From Gammaproteobacteria bacterium (GTDB lineage Bacteria > Pseudomonadota > Gammaproteobacteria > Competibacterales > Competibacteraceae), in NCBI GenBank assembly GCA_024235135.1, contig JACKMZ010000007.1:124001-188000 (forward strand): a stretch of 64,000 nucleotides of DNA, in the 5' to 3' direction. This document shows, piece after piece, positions 8,539 to 20,705 of this stretch. The position numbers and the translations under genes were made by a program. The notes under the pieces were generated by a model. It made no database searches. It was not told where the DNA came from and was given only the letters and a program-made list of their open reading frames with translations. Numbering within the stretch: position 1 is the first letter of the stretch; every line of letters starts with the position of its first letter.

Positions 8539-9636
8539 ATGAGTGCTAATCCTTCCATTGAACTCAAGGCGGTCGATAAGACTGATCCGCCTGAGGTCTC
8601 TGACGCCTCACCACGACGGCGAAGATTGCGTATCCTGCTGCTGGGCGTAGTCCCGATGCTGGCATTGCCGGTCGTGGCGGTGGTCTATCTGCTGGGCGGC
8701 CGCTATGTGGAAACCGATAACGCCTATGTCAAGGCCGAGATGGTGCCGGTCAGCGCCGAGGTCTCCGGCAAGGTCGTGGAGGTGAACATTCAGGAGAATC
8801 AGCAGGTCACGGCCGGACAGGTGCTGTTCCGTCTCGATCCCGCGCCCTTTCAACTCGCCGTGGCCAAGGCCGAAGCTAAGATGGCACAGGCGAAGACCGA
8901 TCTCGATGTGCTCAAGGCGCAATATGTGGAAAAGCAGGCCGAAGTCGCTCTAGCGCGTACACGGTACGACTTCGCCGAGAAAGAGGAAACGCGCCAAGCT
9001 GATCTGGTCAGCCGCCACTACGTTTCCAAATCCAGCTACGATAACGCGCAACAGGCGGCTGAGCTTGCCGCGCAGGAGATCACGGCGTCGGAGAAGGATC
9101 TGAAGCGTATCGCCGAAGCTTTGGGCGGCAACATCAATGGTCCCATCGAACAGTATCCCAACTATCGCGCGGCGTTGGCCGAACTGGATCAGGCCAAACT
9201 CGACCTGGCTCGCGTCGAGGTGCGTGCCTCGCTGCCCGGTACGGTGAACGAACCGCCGAAGGCGGGCCAGCATGTCGATGCGGGCGATTCCGTGATGGCG
9301 CTGGTGGCCAGCGGTAATCTTTGGGTCGAGGCCAATTTCATTGAGACCGACCTGACTTATGTGCATCCTGGCCAATCCGCAACGGTGCAGGTGGACACCT
9401 ATCCCGGCGTCACCTGGCACGGTCACGTGGATAGTCTCAGTCCCGCCACCGGAGCGGAATTCTCGCTATTGCCGGCGCAAAACACCACGGGCAATTGGGT
9501 GAAGATCGCCCAGCGCGTGCCCGTGCGTATCGCCCTTGATCCGGCGCCGGACCTGCCGAAGTTGCGCGCGGGGTTGAGCACCGAGGTCAAGATCGATACG
9601 CAGCACCGTCGGCAAATTCTGGGGCTGTCGCTTTGA
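8539..9636 (+). CDS. emrA: EmrA/HlyD family membrane fusion protein
   Basis: 365 residues from the ATG; an upstream in-frame extension overlaps the MarR gene and lacks family similarity. It has one N-terminal membrane segment (about 35-60), a biotinyl-lipoyl-like half (VSAEVSGKVVEVNIQENQQV), a helical hairpin of about 130 residues, and the second lipoyl half plus beta-barrel (LWVEANFIETDL). It should link an inner-membrane MFS pump to a TolC-type outer-membrane channel. The partner EmrB gene follows after 10 bases; no TolC gene is present. Confidence 0.94.
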   Translation: MSANPSIELKAVDKTDPPEVSDASPRRRRLRILLLGVVPMLALPVVAVVYLLGGRYVETDNAYVKAEMVPVSAEVSGKVVEVNIQENQQVTAGQVLFRLDPAPFQLAVAKAEAKMAQAKTDLDVLKAQYVEKQAEVALARTRYDFAEKEETRQADLVSRHYVSKSSYDNAQQAAELAAQEITASEKDLKRIAEALGGNINGPIEQYPNYRAALAELDQAKLDLARVEVRASLPGTVNEPPKAGQHVDAGDSVMALVASGNLWVEANFIETDLTYVHPGQSATVQVDTYPGVTWHGHVDSLSPATGAEFSLLPAQNTTGNWVKIAQRVPVRIALDPAPDLPKLRAGLSTEVKIDTQHRRQILGLSL

Positions 9637-9646
9637 GCCGTCCACG

Positions 9647-11197
9647 ATGAAGGCCCTGACGGCGCTGCCAGAGCGCGCCCATCGTGGTTTCGTCACCGTC
9701 TCGGTGATGCTCACCACCATCATGCAGGCGCTGGACACCACGATCGCCAACGTGGCGTTGCCGCACATGCAGGGTTCGATGAGCGCAACCCAGGATCAAA
9801 TTTCTTGGGTGCTGACCTCTTATATCGTGGCCGCCGCGATCTTCATGCCGATGACCGGCTATTTGAGCGGGCGTCTGGGCCGCAAGCGCGTGTTCATGAG
9901 TTCGGTGGTGGGTTTCACGGTAGCCTCCATGCTCTGCGGCGCGGCCCAGAGTCTGGAACAGATCGTTTTGTTTCGCTTGTTGCAAGGCATTTTCGGTGCT
10001 TCGCTGGTGCCGCTATCGCAGGCCGTGATGCTCGATACCTTTCCACGCGAGAAGCACGGTTCGGCGATGGCGATGTGGGGCATCGGGGTCATGGTCGGGC
10101 CGATTCTCGGTCCAACGCTGGGTGGCTGGCTCACCGAATACTACAGTTGGCGTTGGGTGTTCTACATCAATCTGCCGTTCGGCCTGTTGGCCTGGTTCGG
10201 GCTCGCGGCCTTCGTGCGGGAAACACCCATCGACCGCAGCCGGCGATTCGATCTGCTGGGCTTTGCGTTTCTGAGTCTGGCCATCGGCGCGTTGCAAATG
10301 ATGCTCGACCGTGGCGAATCGTTGGACTGGTTCAGCAGCCGGGAGATCGTCATCGAAGCGTTAGTGTGCGCTTTTGCGTTCTATCTGTTTCTTGCGCACA
10401 TCTTCACCGACAAGCACCCCTTCATCGAACCGCGTCTGTTCGCTGACCGCAATTTCAGCATCGGACTGGTGCTGATTTTCGTCGTCGGTATCGTGCTGCT
10501 CGCTACAATGGCGCTACTGCCGCCGATGATGCAGGGGCTGATGAACTATCCGATCCTTGATGTTGGCCTGCTGCTCGCGCCGCGCGGGATCGGCACCATG
10601 ATCGCCATGTTTACGGTGGGTCGGCTGTCGGGAAAGGTCGATCCACGCTATATGATTCTGTTCGGCCTGATCGTCACCAGTTTCTCGTTATGGGAAATGA
10701 CGCGCTTCACCCTGGACGCGACCCGTTGGATTATCATACGGACGGGCGTCACCCAAGGTTTGGGACTGGGCTTCGTGTTCGTGCCGTTGTCGACGCTGAC
10801 CTTTTCCACGCTCGCGCCACGCTATCGCAACGAGGGCACGGGGCTTTTCAGTCTGATGCGCAATATCGGTAGCAGCATCGGTATTTCCCTGGTGATTACC
10901 TATTTGTCACAACGCACGCAGATCAATCACGCGGCGTTCGCCGACTTCATCAACCCCTACAGCTTCGCTCTGCACCGGGCGGTCGATGCGCAGGCACTGA
11001 ACACCGCGACACCGCAGGGCCTTGCGGCGATCAACGTCCTGGTCAACCGGCAGGCGGCCATGCTCGCCTATTTGCAGGATTTTCGTTTGATGATGTGGAT
11101 CACCCTGGCCGCCCTCCCGTTGCTGGTCCTGTTGCGCGGACCCGCGAGGGCGTCGCGCCCGCTCGCCGCGGCAGATAGGGCAGCGGCGTTGGACTGA
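9647..11197 (+). CDS. emrB: DHA2 family MFS drug efflux transporter (EmrB-like)
   Basis: 516 residues with about 14 hydrophobic segments, as in the DHA2 family. Visible signatures are LDTTIANVALPHM in the first membrane helix, GRLGRKRVF in the first cytoplasmic loop, and GPILGPTLGGWL (antiporter motif C) in helix 5. It should export hydrophobic drugs or phenolics by proton antiport in a tripartite EmrAB complex. It is the last gene of the MarR-controlled unit and runs convergently into the TerD-VWA gene, 36 bases away. Confidence 0.95.
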   Translation: MKALTALPERAHRGFVTVSVMLTTIMQALDTTIANVALPHMQGSMSATQDQISWVLTSYIVAAAIFMPMTGYLSGRLGRKRVFMSSVVGFTVASMLCGAAQSLEQIVLFRLLQGIFGASLVPLSQAVMLDTFPREKHGSAMAMWGIGVMVGPILGPTLGGWLTEYYSWRWVFYINLPFGLLAWFGLAAFVRETPIDRSRRFDLLGFAFLSLAIGALQMMLDRGESLDWFSSREIVIEALVCAFAFYLFLAHIFTDKHPFIEPRLFADRNFSIGLVLIFVVGIVLLATMALLPPMMQGLMNYPILDVGLLLAPRGIGTMIAMFTVGRLSGKVDPRYMILFGLIVTSFSLWEMTRFTLDATRWIIIRTGVTQGLGLGFVFVPLSTLTFSTLAPRYRNEGTGLFSLMRNIGSSIGISLVITYLSQRTQINHAAFADFINPYSFALHRAVDAQALNTATPQGLAAINVLVNRQAAMLAYLQDFRLMMWITLAALPLLVLLRGPARASRPLAAADRAAALD

Positions 11198-11233
11198 GAA
11201 CCGGTCCCGGAACCCACCACGAACAAAACCGGA

Positions 11234-12772
11234 TTAACGCAACAGGCCCTTGGCCCGAACGGCTTTCAGCCAGGCCGGATACTCGGCCATCATCATCGCG
11301 ATGAGTTGCTCATCCGTAGGCTCGGCGGGATCACGCACCAGGAAAAAATTCGCATTGTCCACGAAGCGGTTCAGCATCTTGTCCAAGTGTTCCAGAAAGC
11401 TGAAATCCGGGCTCAGCAATTTGCTGAAGAATCCTTTTTTCTCGCCGGGCGGCGTGCCGATAGCCATAAACTGCCAGAAAATGGCCTCGCGCGAAGCGTC
11501 GAGGATTTGCTGCTCGGTCTGGGGCCGGTCAGTGGTATCCCCATCGGTGGCGAACATAACGTAAACCGGAATCTGACCGAAGCCAGCCCGCCCACGATAG
11601 TAATCGCGGATTCGGCCAATCACCTTGCCATAGGCCGTACCCCCCTCCAACGGATGACGGCGCAGCATGTCGGCGACGTAACCTTGATAATTGTCGGCAT
11701 TCACCGTACCGACATGATGGGCGTTCGCGCCGAAAAGAAAGACATCGATTTCACCATCGTCGTCGAAGCGAAATCCTAGTGCCAATACGCGGCGTACCAG
11801 GGTATCCATGGACCCCTTGCGATACAGGTTGTGCATGGAACCGGAGATATCCAGGCACAGGGCAACCTTGGCCTGGTGTTGCTCCAGACCGACTTTCTCC
11901 AGTTGCACACCCGCGCTTTTGACCAAGCTGACTAGGGCCGGATCTTTCTTCTCCAGATCGATAACTCGTTTCTGCAAACGCACCCCGTGTTCGTTCGGCG
12001 CCGCTGGCCCCGCCGTCGCCGAAGGAGGTCGCGATACGGTCGCCGAAGGTGGCGAAGGTGGCAAAGGTGGCGAGAGTGACGGCGCGGGTATTGCGGAGGG
12101 AGGCAGTGGTGAAGGCGGCTGAGCCGGGGATGGCGGCGGCGCTGGCGGAATCGATGGCGTTGCCGATGCTGGAGACGCCGACTCTGTGCTGGCATCGGTT
12201 GTCGGTTCCTCGGCGACATCAATGCCGTAGCCGATCGCCAGCGGTTCCAGCCCCCCAACGTAACCTTGACCCACGGCCCGGAATTTCCAGCCGCTGCTAT
12301 GGCGATAAACCTCGCAAAAGATCATGGCGGTTTCCGGGGTCCCGGCCAAAGGCAACTCAAAGCGTGTCAGTTCCTGGCGATCCGCCGCATTCACTACACG
12401 CGCCCAGGCGGATTCCAGCATCCCAAAATTCTGTCGCCGTTCCTGTCCCTCGTGAATTGTCACCGTGAACGCGATTTTCTGCACATCCTGGGGAATTGAG
12501 GCGAGATCGAGGGTCACGACTTGTACGTCGTTCGCTCCAGCCACGCCGGCATCACTCTCGATGCACACCGAACCGTCCGCGCTGGCCGGATTGTTGTAGA
12601 ACACCAAGTCTTGATCGCCGCGCACCTTGCCATCGCCAGCCAGCAAGAAGGCGCTGCCGTCCACCTCCATGCCGGACGGGCTGCGTGGCGCCCATCCCAA
12701 CGCCACATAGATTCGGGCAACGCCGGGCGCCATCTGGCTCAAGCCAATATTGCCGCCTTTTTGCAATTTCAT
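11234..12772 (-). CDS. TerD domain-VWA domain fusion protein
   Basis: 512 residues from the ATG (a GTG two codons upstream is possible). Residues about 1-185 form a TerD domain: LQKGGNIGLSQ, DLVFYNN and the calcium-binding-type loop GANDVQVVTLDL. Residues about 195-262 are a proline/serine-rich linker. Residues about 290-490 form a von Willebrand A domain with an intact MIDAS motif LDISGSM (about 307-313) and ATDGDTTD. This VWA resembles the TerF/TerY type from tellurite-stress systems. No other ter gene is in the window. Likely a calcium-dependent stress-response protein in the cytoplasm. Confidence 0.88.
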   Translation of the reverse strand: MKLQKGGNIGLSQMAPGVARIYVALGWAPRSPSGMEVDGSAFLLAGDGKVRGDQDLVFYNNPASADGSVCIESDAGVAGANDVQVVTLDLASIPQDVQKIAFTVTIHEGQERRQNFGMLESAWARVVNAADRQELTRFELPLAGTPETAMIFCEVYRHSSGWKFRAVGQGYVGGLEPLAIGYGIDVAEEPTTDASTESASPASATPSIPPAPPPSPAQPPSPLPPSAIPAPSLSPPLPPSPPSATVSRPPSATAGPAAPNEHGVRLQKRVIDLEKKDPALVSLVKSAGVQLEKVGLEQHQAKVALCLDISGSMHNLYRKGSMDTLVRRVLALGFRFDDDGEIDVFLFGANAHHVGTVNADNYQGYVADMLRRHPLEGGTAYGKVIGRIRDYYRGRAGFGQIPVYVMFATDGDTTDRPQTEQQILDASREAIFWQFMAIGTPPGEKKGFFSKLLSPDFSFLEHLDKMLNRFVDNANFFLVRDPAEPTDEQLIAMMMAEYPAWLKAVRAKGLLR

Positions 12773-12838
12773 GGTCACGGTCTCAAAAGCCTATGTGGTT
12801 CCGGATCACTTCTATACTGCCCTAGCGTCTTGATCGCT

Positions 12839-14545
12839 TTATAGCAACCTCGAATGGGCCAAGACTCCAGGCTGCTCTACTTCCCGGTATTCCGGAAATC
12901 CCCGTTTCACCGCTTTCCATAGAAATTCACCGTTCCAAGGATCGGTAGCCGGGGCATACAACGCTTGATCCAGGCTGTAAATAAAGTTTCGTGCCTCCGG
13001 CTCCAAGCGCATGGCCAATGCACCAAGACTGCGTGGCGGTTTCAATGGCCAAATCATATCCGCCCATTGCAGCAGGGCTTTGGCGGCTCCGGCAGCATCG
13101 TTTTGCGTACATGCCATGCGCAAAGCGCGTTTAGCAGTCCTGACGGAGAGCGAAATTTCTCGCTGATTCTCCGTCTCCCCATTCCCACGCTGCCGTAATT
13201 TCGCCGAACGCCACCAAGCCCCTATCGTCACCAACCACAGTAACAGTACGAAAGCCGTCGCCCACGGCCACACTCCCCCATTCGAGCCCCAGGAAGAAGA
13301 TGTCGGTGTCATTCCAACGGCGGGCTCGGGTATTTGCCGACTCTGCGGAAGCAATGGCGTCGGGGTCGATGCCTGACCGGGTGCCGGCAATACCTCGATT
13401 TCAACCGCCGGGATCACCGCAGTGCGCGCCTTATCCTGGCGGGTATCCCACCAGTCCAAACGGGTTTCAGGCAGTGTGAAATGACCCGCTTTCATAGGCA
13501 CTAACGCTACCCGCTGTTCTCGACGGCCGAGCCGCCATACACCATCGCTGCGGTCTTCCTTGAGTGGTTGGTCAGCATAGCTTCGCACCCAGGAAAGGGC
13601 CGGCATGGGCAAATCCGGCAACTGAGAAGCACTCAACCCCTTGGCTTCCAGTGTCAGCGTTCGTGTGATTGGCTCACCGACCCGGAATTGGGGTGGATTG
13701 GAAGACCAGTCAGCTTTTAGATTCAGATCTTCGCTAGGCAACCAGTGAGACGCTTTAAAGCTCTCAGGGCGGGGCCGGACAGTCAGTTCAACCGGATCAC
13801 TGGACACCGATACCGGTCGTCTGCGGGTCGATGAAAAGAATGAACGCCGGTCGTCGCTCGTCACCCACCCTTGAAACTGCAGCGCGGGAATCGTCAGTTC
13901 ACCACTTTGCTGCGGAAAGATCGCGTATCGACGTTCGAAAACCTGATAACGTCGTCCATTACGTGTCGTTTCATAGGAGACGTCATCCCCAAGCTTATCC
14001 ACCACGGCATTGGGTACTTCGGGGGTCGTCAGGTTGCCCTCCCATAGGGACAACGCACAAAACAACCGGACGACAAACCGAATCTGCGATTGCACATACG
14101 GTTTAGCGGGCTCTGTTTGGACTTCAATGAAGAGATCTGTTCCGCTGTCCGTTTGGCTATCGGTCGATGGTTGCGCCTGTACCGTCAAATCGAGAGCAGC
14201 CGTTTGTTCCTTCCCCACACGTAATGGCGGAATGTGTAACGTACCGGTGCGTTTCGGCTCCAGCTCGATGCGCCAGAGTGTCGTAGCCGACGGCTGACTA
14301 TTCAACAAACGCAATTCCGTATTCACCTGAGTGCCGTGAATGGAAAAATCACGCTTTAGTGGTTCCAGATCAGGGTTAGTGTCATTTGCGGAAGCGTCTA
14401 TTTCGATGGTCAGCGTCACCGTTTCACGAGCCAGTATCTTGTCGCGATCAAGAAACGCTTTCACGGTCCCGGCCTGAAGAAACGCGACAGGCAACAGGCA
14501 GAGCAACACACCTATCATTAAATGGGAAGCTTTGATCAACCGCAT
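12839..14545 (-). CDS. BatD family protein
   Basis: About 568 residues from the ATG; a TTG three codons upstream is possible. An N-terminal signal (MIGVLLCLLPVAFLQAG) is followed by a long beta-rich periplasmic region typical of BatD (KAFLDRDKILARETVTLTIE). One membrane helix follows at about 425-445 (WPWATAFVLLLWLVTIGAW), then a helical cytoplasmic tail. BatD usually sits with MoxR ATPase and the VWA proteins BatA/BatB. Here those are absent, and the neighbour is a TerD-VWA protein. It lies 66 bases upstream of the TerD-VWA gene on the same strand. Confidence 0.85.
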   Translation of the reverse strand: MRLIKASHLMIGVLLCLLPVAFLQAGTVKAFLDRDKILARETVTLTIEIDASANDTNPDLEPLKRDFSIHGTQVNTELRLLNSQPSATTLWRIELEPKRTGTLHIPPLRVGKEQTAALDLTVQAQPSTDSQTDSGTDLFIEVQTEPAKPYVQSQIRFVVRLFCALSLWEGNLTTPEVPNAVVDKLGDDVSYETTRNGRRYQVFERRYAIFPQQSGELTIPALQFQGWVTSDDRRSFFSSTRRRPVSVSSDPVELTVRPRPESFKASHWLPSEDLNLKADWSSNPPQFRVGEPITRTLTLEAKGLSASQLPDLPMPALSWVRSYADQPLKEDRSDGVWRLGRREQRVALVPMKAGHFTLPETRLDWWDTRQDKARTAVIPAVEIEVLPAPGQASTPTPLLPQSRQIPEPAVGMTPTSSSWGSNGGVWPWATAFVLLLWLVTIGAWWRSAKLRQRGNGETENQREISLSVRTAKRALRMACTQNDAAGAAKALLQWADMIWPLKPPRSLGALAMRLEPEARNFIYSLDQALYAPATDPWNGEFLWKAVKRGFPEYREVEQPGVLAHSRLL

Positions 14546-14564
14546 ATGAACCAAAAGTATTTAA

Positions 14565-14580
14565 AGCCTCTTATGAGGCT
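14565..14580 (-). terminator. Terminator after glmS
   Basis: On the minus strand AGCCTC-ATAA-GAGGCT makes a 6-bp stem with a 4-base loop, followed by a T-rich tail (TTTAAATACTTTT). It lies about 110 bases after the glmS stop and immediately before batD, so it probably ends glmS transcription. Confidence 0.6.
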
Positions 14581-14690
14581 GAAATAGGGTCCCATGCGCA
14601 ACCATTAAAGCAATATTGGCATCCCGTTAGGGTTGGCTTGCTGACACCACAATGGATGAAACCCTTCCTGGAGCAGTGACATAAACCTCA

Positions 14691-16523
14691 TCACCGTACG
14701 GTCACCGACTTGGCCAAGGCTCTTGGTTTGTCTATTTCCCTACCCAATGCTATGGCACAATGATAGGCCAATAATTGGCCTGCAGTGAGATGTAAAATAG
14801 GATCGAGATATTTATTAACCGTGGGAAGTTGAATGTAATCGTAGAGGCTTTTAATGTCCTTATGGCCTTCTTCCTCATGACCGAAGGCGATGACCTTCCC
14901 GCCACGGGCTTGTATTTCTGAAATATTCGAAATTGTGAAATGGAATATGTCTGGATAACTCTCCTCTTTGGGAAGAAAGGCGATAGTATAGAAATCATCA
15001 TCGATCAGTGAAATGGTCCCATGTTTGAAAAACCCTGCTGGCATCCCTTCAGCATGAAGATAGGAAACTTCTTTATATTTTAGGGCAGACTCCATCGCGA
15101 CCGGATAATACATCCACCGCCCGATGAAAAACCAATTTGTGATGTCCTTGTGCTTGATCGCCGTCTCTTTGATTTTTGGCTGGTACTTCTCGAATATCAT
15201 TCCCATGGCTTCGGGCAAGCGATGCGCATCATCTAGCAAACCTTCCGCTTGAGACGAGGTGAGCGTTCCATTCTTTTTTCCCAATAGAGTCGCCAGGATA
15301 AATAGAATAATTGCCTGGCTGACGATGGCCTTGGTCGTCAAGACACAGACCTCGGCTCCCGCACCTTGAAATATGGGATAAGTCGCCAAGCGGTGACTGG
15401 TGGAACCGAACATATTGCTGATGGACGTCACGGGTGCGCCAACCTGTATTGCCCGACGCGTTACTTCCAAGGTATCGAAAGTTTCCCCCGATTGAGAAAT
15501 GGTAATTAAATGATCGTTATTACTGATCTTGAATAGATTCAGAAATTCGTCCGATGGATGTACATAAGTGTATTTGTTAGCCAAATCAGCAAAATAGTAT
15601 TGCCCGATTTGAGAAGCATAGAATGCGCTGCCGGCTCCTGTAATGCTCAACTGCCGCTTGACCAAATCATTAACGATGGGTTCAAGATCCACACGCCTGA
15701 GCTTGAGAGCGGTTTCTACGGCCGTCGGCGTTTCGTAAATTTCCTTAATCATGTAATGCGGATGGCCATGGCGCCCTAGTGCTTCATCCACCCAGGGAAT
15801 ATGCACGCTCTCTCGTTGAACCTCCACTAACCGACCATCTGCCTGCTCATAGCAGACAGCTTTATTGAAAGAAGCCTTTACAACATCCCCCTCCCGTATG
15901 AAGGTCATGTTCTTGGTCAAGGGAGCAATCGCCGTCTGATCGGATGCAATAATTGTCAAATCAGGAGTGGAGCCAAATACTAAGGGACTTTTATAACGAG
16001 CGGCATAGATGTGATCTGGATCATGCCGCGTCAAAAACACAAAAGCATATTCTCCCTCTAATTCGCCGATGGTGTGATATATTGTTTTTAATAAATCCCC
16101 ACTGACTTCGTAATGCTTGGCTAATAAATGAGCGATTACTTCAGTATCTGTTTCCGTTTTACATTGCACTCCCTGTTCAAGCAGTTGTTGACGGATTTCC
16201 AGATAGTTTTCGATGACTCCGTTATGAACTAACGAAAAATTACCATCATACGAATGATGCGGATGAGCATTCTTCTCGGTCACACGTCCGTGCGTGGCCC
16301 AGCGAGTATGAGCAATAACTAAAGGCGCTGGTGGCACATCGACAAAAAAGCCTTGGTTATCTTTCTCTATTGCCGAACCAACGGATTTCTTAGTGAATAT
16401 CTCTTGGTCATGTAATACCGATACTCCGAAAGAATCATAACCTCGATATTCCAAACGCTTCAGTGCATCGATAGCGATTCGCACCGAATTGTTATTTCCA
16501 ACGACACCGACAATACCGCACAT
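14691..16523 (-). CDS. glmS: Glutamine-fructose-6-phosphate aminotransferase (isomerizing)
   Basis: 610 residues, the normal GlmS length. It makes glucosamine-6-phosphate for peptidoglycan and LPS. The N-terminal nucleophile Cys2 is in MCGIVGVVG, and the glutaminase site includes HTRWATHG. Two SIS sugar-binding domains follow: TISQSGETFDTLE and the ESALKYKEVSYLHAEG stretch. The C-terminus ends in LAKSVTVR, close to the usual LAKSVTVE. GGCGAGGA precedes the ATG. Base use is visibly more AT-rich than the surrounding housekeeping genes, possibly a sign of transfer. Confidence 0.97.
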   Translation of the reverse strand: MCGIVGVVGNNNSVRIAIDALKRLEYRGYDSFGVSVLHDQEIFTKKSVGSAIEKDNQGFFVDVPPAPLVIAHTRWATHGRVTEKNAHPHHSYDGNFSLVHNGVIENYLEIRQQLLEQGVQCKTETDTEVIAHLLAKHYEVSGDLLKTIYHTIGELEGEYAFVFLTRHDPDHIYAARYKSPLVFGSTPDLTIIASDQTAIAPLTKNMTFIREGDVVKASFNKAVCYEQADGRLVEVQRESVHIPWVDEALGRHGHPHYMIKEIYETPTAVETALKLRRVDLEPIVNDLVKRQLSITGAGSAFYASQIGQYYFADLANKYTYVHPSDEFLNLFKISNNDHLITISQSGETFDTLEVTRRAIQVGAPVTSISNMFGSTSHRLATYPIFQGAGAEVCVLTTKAIVSQAIILFILATLLGKKNGTLTSSQAEGLLDDAHRLPEAMGMIFEKYQPKIKETAIKHKDITNWFFIGRWMYYPVAMESALKYKEVSYLHAEGMPAGFFKHGTISLIDDDFYTIAFLPKEESYPDIFHFTISNISEIQARGGKVIAFGHEEEGHKDIKSLYDYIQLPTVNKYLDPILHLTAGQLLAYHCAIALGREIDKPRALAKSVTVR

Positions 16524-17024
16524 TACAAAATCCTCGCCTTATAATTTAATTAATCATGTAAAAAGCCATTAAATTCAGAATAAAGCGGAAACCCTACTCA
16601 CCATTAAAATACCCTCAATAAAACGCGTAAGTCTATGATAAGGGTAAAAGGCTCATAAAGTGAAGGAAAACAAGAAGCCTGTACGAGATTGACCGAGGCG
16701 TGTTGAAGGCAATTGTCCAGTCAGCCTGGATTCTAGGCAAGATGCGAAGTAAGGAAGCGAGCGACCTGTCGTGGGAATGGATAGAGGAATTTATAATCTG
16801 AAGCTTATCATGCACCACACCACAAGATATTTACAACAAAAACATGATGTTGTAAAGCTTAGAACAAAAGATGAAACGACCTGGTAAATCATCGTACCAA
16901 AGAGTGGAACAACCTGGCCGTGCAAGACAACCTACAGCTTATTGTATACCGAAGAGAAGTTCACAGATGCCAAAGTTGCCGAATGCAACCCAGCCGGTGA
17001 AGAACAGAGGTATAGCAGAAGATT
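16524..17024. other. AT-rich intergenic region between glmS and the 5S terminator
   Basis: About 500 bases without a credible gene. It contains a perfect inverted repeat TTTACAACA / TGTTGTAAA (16830-16838 and 16848-16856, 9-base loop). AAGCTT occurs at 16801 and again at 16855. The part next to 16523 should hold the glmS promoter. Short ORFs here are not supported. Confidence 0.5.
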
Positions 17025-17049
17025 GCAGCAGCTTTGCCAAAGCTGCTGC
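17025..17049 (-). terminator. Terminator of the 23S-5S unit
   Basis: GCAGCAGCTTT and AAAGCTGCTGC form a perfect 11-bp stem with a 3-base loop, about 80 bases beyond the 3' end of 5S. On the minus strand the tail is AATCTTCTG, only moderately T-rich. A second, weaker hairpin (AAATCCC/GGGATTT) lies between it and 5S. Confidence 0.6.
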
Positions 17050-17131
17050 TGGATATTCGCGATAAACCAGCGTAGAGAAATCCCGGCTAGCCATGACGGG
17101 GATTTAGAAAAACGTAGAAGAAAAATAAGGG

Positions 17132-17249
17132 GCCTGGCGGTGACCGACTTTCGCGTGGAGGGACCCCACACTATCATAGGCGCTGAGTTGTTTCACGGAC
17201 GAGTTCGGGATGGGATCGAGTGGTTCCAACTCGCTATAGCCGCCAGGCT
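17132..17249 (-). rRNA. rrf: 5S ribosomal RNA
   Basis: About 118 bases. The ends pair (GCCTGGCGGC at the 5' side with GCCGCCAGGC-like 3' side), and the interior contains the conserved CCCATCCCGAACTCG loop and GATAGTGTGGGG. It lies about 126 bases after the 23S 3' end, on the same strand. Ends are placed by comparison with the E. coli sequence and may shift by one or two bases. Confidence 0.95.
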
Positions 17250-17375
17250 GAAAGGGTTTAGGTGGCTTACGCGGGCGCGGGGGTAACCCGAGCGGTTGTT
17301 AGCGCAAGCCGACCTGAATTTGGGAAGGGTTTTCTTGTTCCTGGCCTGGGCCATCGAACTGCTTAGGTGTTATAT

Positions 17376-20266
<2,891 letters not shown>

Positions 20267-20343
20267 ATATAACCCCAAGCAGTCCGCTTCCGCCCAAAAA
20301 ATAAAGCGTCCGCTACCACTTAAGGCCTTCCCTTCCCCTCATT

Positions 20344-20355
20344 TGTTAAAGAACT
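20344..20355 (-). promoter_or_regulatory. boxA antitermination element
   Basis: On the minus strand AGTTCTTTAACA closely matches the E. coli rrn boxA (TGCTCTTTAACA). It lies between tRNA-Ala and 23S, the normal place for the spacer boxA, and would load the Nus antitermination complex ahead of 23S. Confidence 0.75.
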
Positions 20356-20364
20356 CGCGATCTG

Positions 20365-20437
20365 TGGAGCCAGGCGGGATCGAACCGCCGACCTCCTGCA
20401 TGCCATGCAGGCGCTCTCCCATCTGAGCTATGGCCCC
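20365..20437 (-). tRNA. tRNA-Ala (anticodon GGC)
   Basis: 73 bases folding as a cloverleaf: acceptor GGGGCCA/TGGCTCC, D arm GCTCAGATGGGAGAGC, anticodon stem CCTGC/GCAGG with loop ATGGCAT (anticodon GGC, reading GCC), and T arm GGCGG-TTCGATC-CCGCC. The CCA tail is not encoded: after the discriminator A the sequence reads CAGATC. It resembles E. coli alaW rather than the UGC tRNA-Ala of ordinary rrn spacers. It is the first gene of the 23S-5S unit. Confidence 0.95.
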
Positions 20438-20461
20438 GTAGAAATCGCCAAGACGGATAAA

Positions 20462-20488
20462 TTTATATAACAGTCGCGCTCCTGTCAA
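20462..20488 (-). promoter_or_regulatory. Promoter of the tRNA-Ala-23S-5S unit
   Basis: On the minus strand TTGACA (20488-20483) is followed by TATAAA (20467-20462) with a 15-base spacer; alternative registers within the AT-rich run give 16-17. Transcription would start around 20455, only some 18 bases before the tRNA. This is where a 16S gene would be expected in a normal operon. Confidence 0.6.
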
Positions 20489-20705
20489 CACTATTTTCTT
20501 AAGCCGTTAACGTCTACACTACGGGCTGGACATATAAATCTTCATCGCTTTCGGGGGGCGGCATAGGAGCATGCTTAAACCATTTTGTTAAGTGGGTTCG
20601 TGCCGCGATAATTCCTCTAAATACAACAAACACTCCCAACCTACATCAGCGGTGATAGTTCCAGTTGCAAATCTTGATGTTCCTAATCCCTGGGAGAGTT
20701 TTCTC

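Noticed and set aside
16524..16620. glmS riboswitch
   Set aside because: I could not identify the ribozyme core in the short AT-rich leader; gammaproteobacterial glmS is usually controlled by small RNAs.
20438..20705. 16S rRNA or tRNA-Ile next to tRNA-Ala
   Set aside because: I read both strands here and found no conserved 16S stretch; the next gene is the Tat-exported peptidase.
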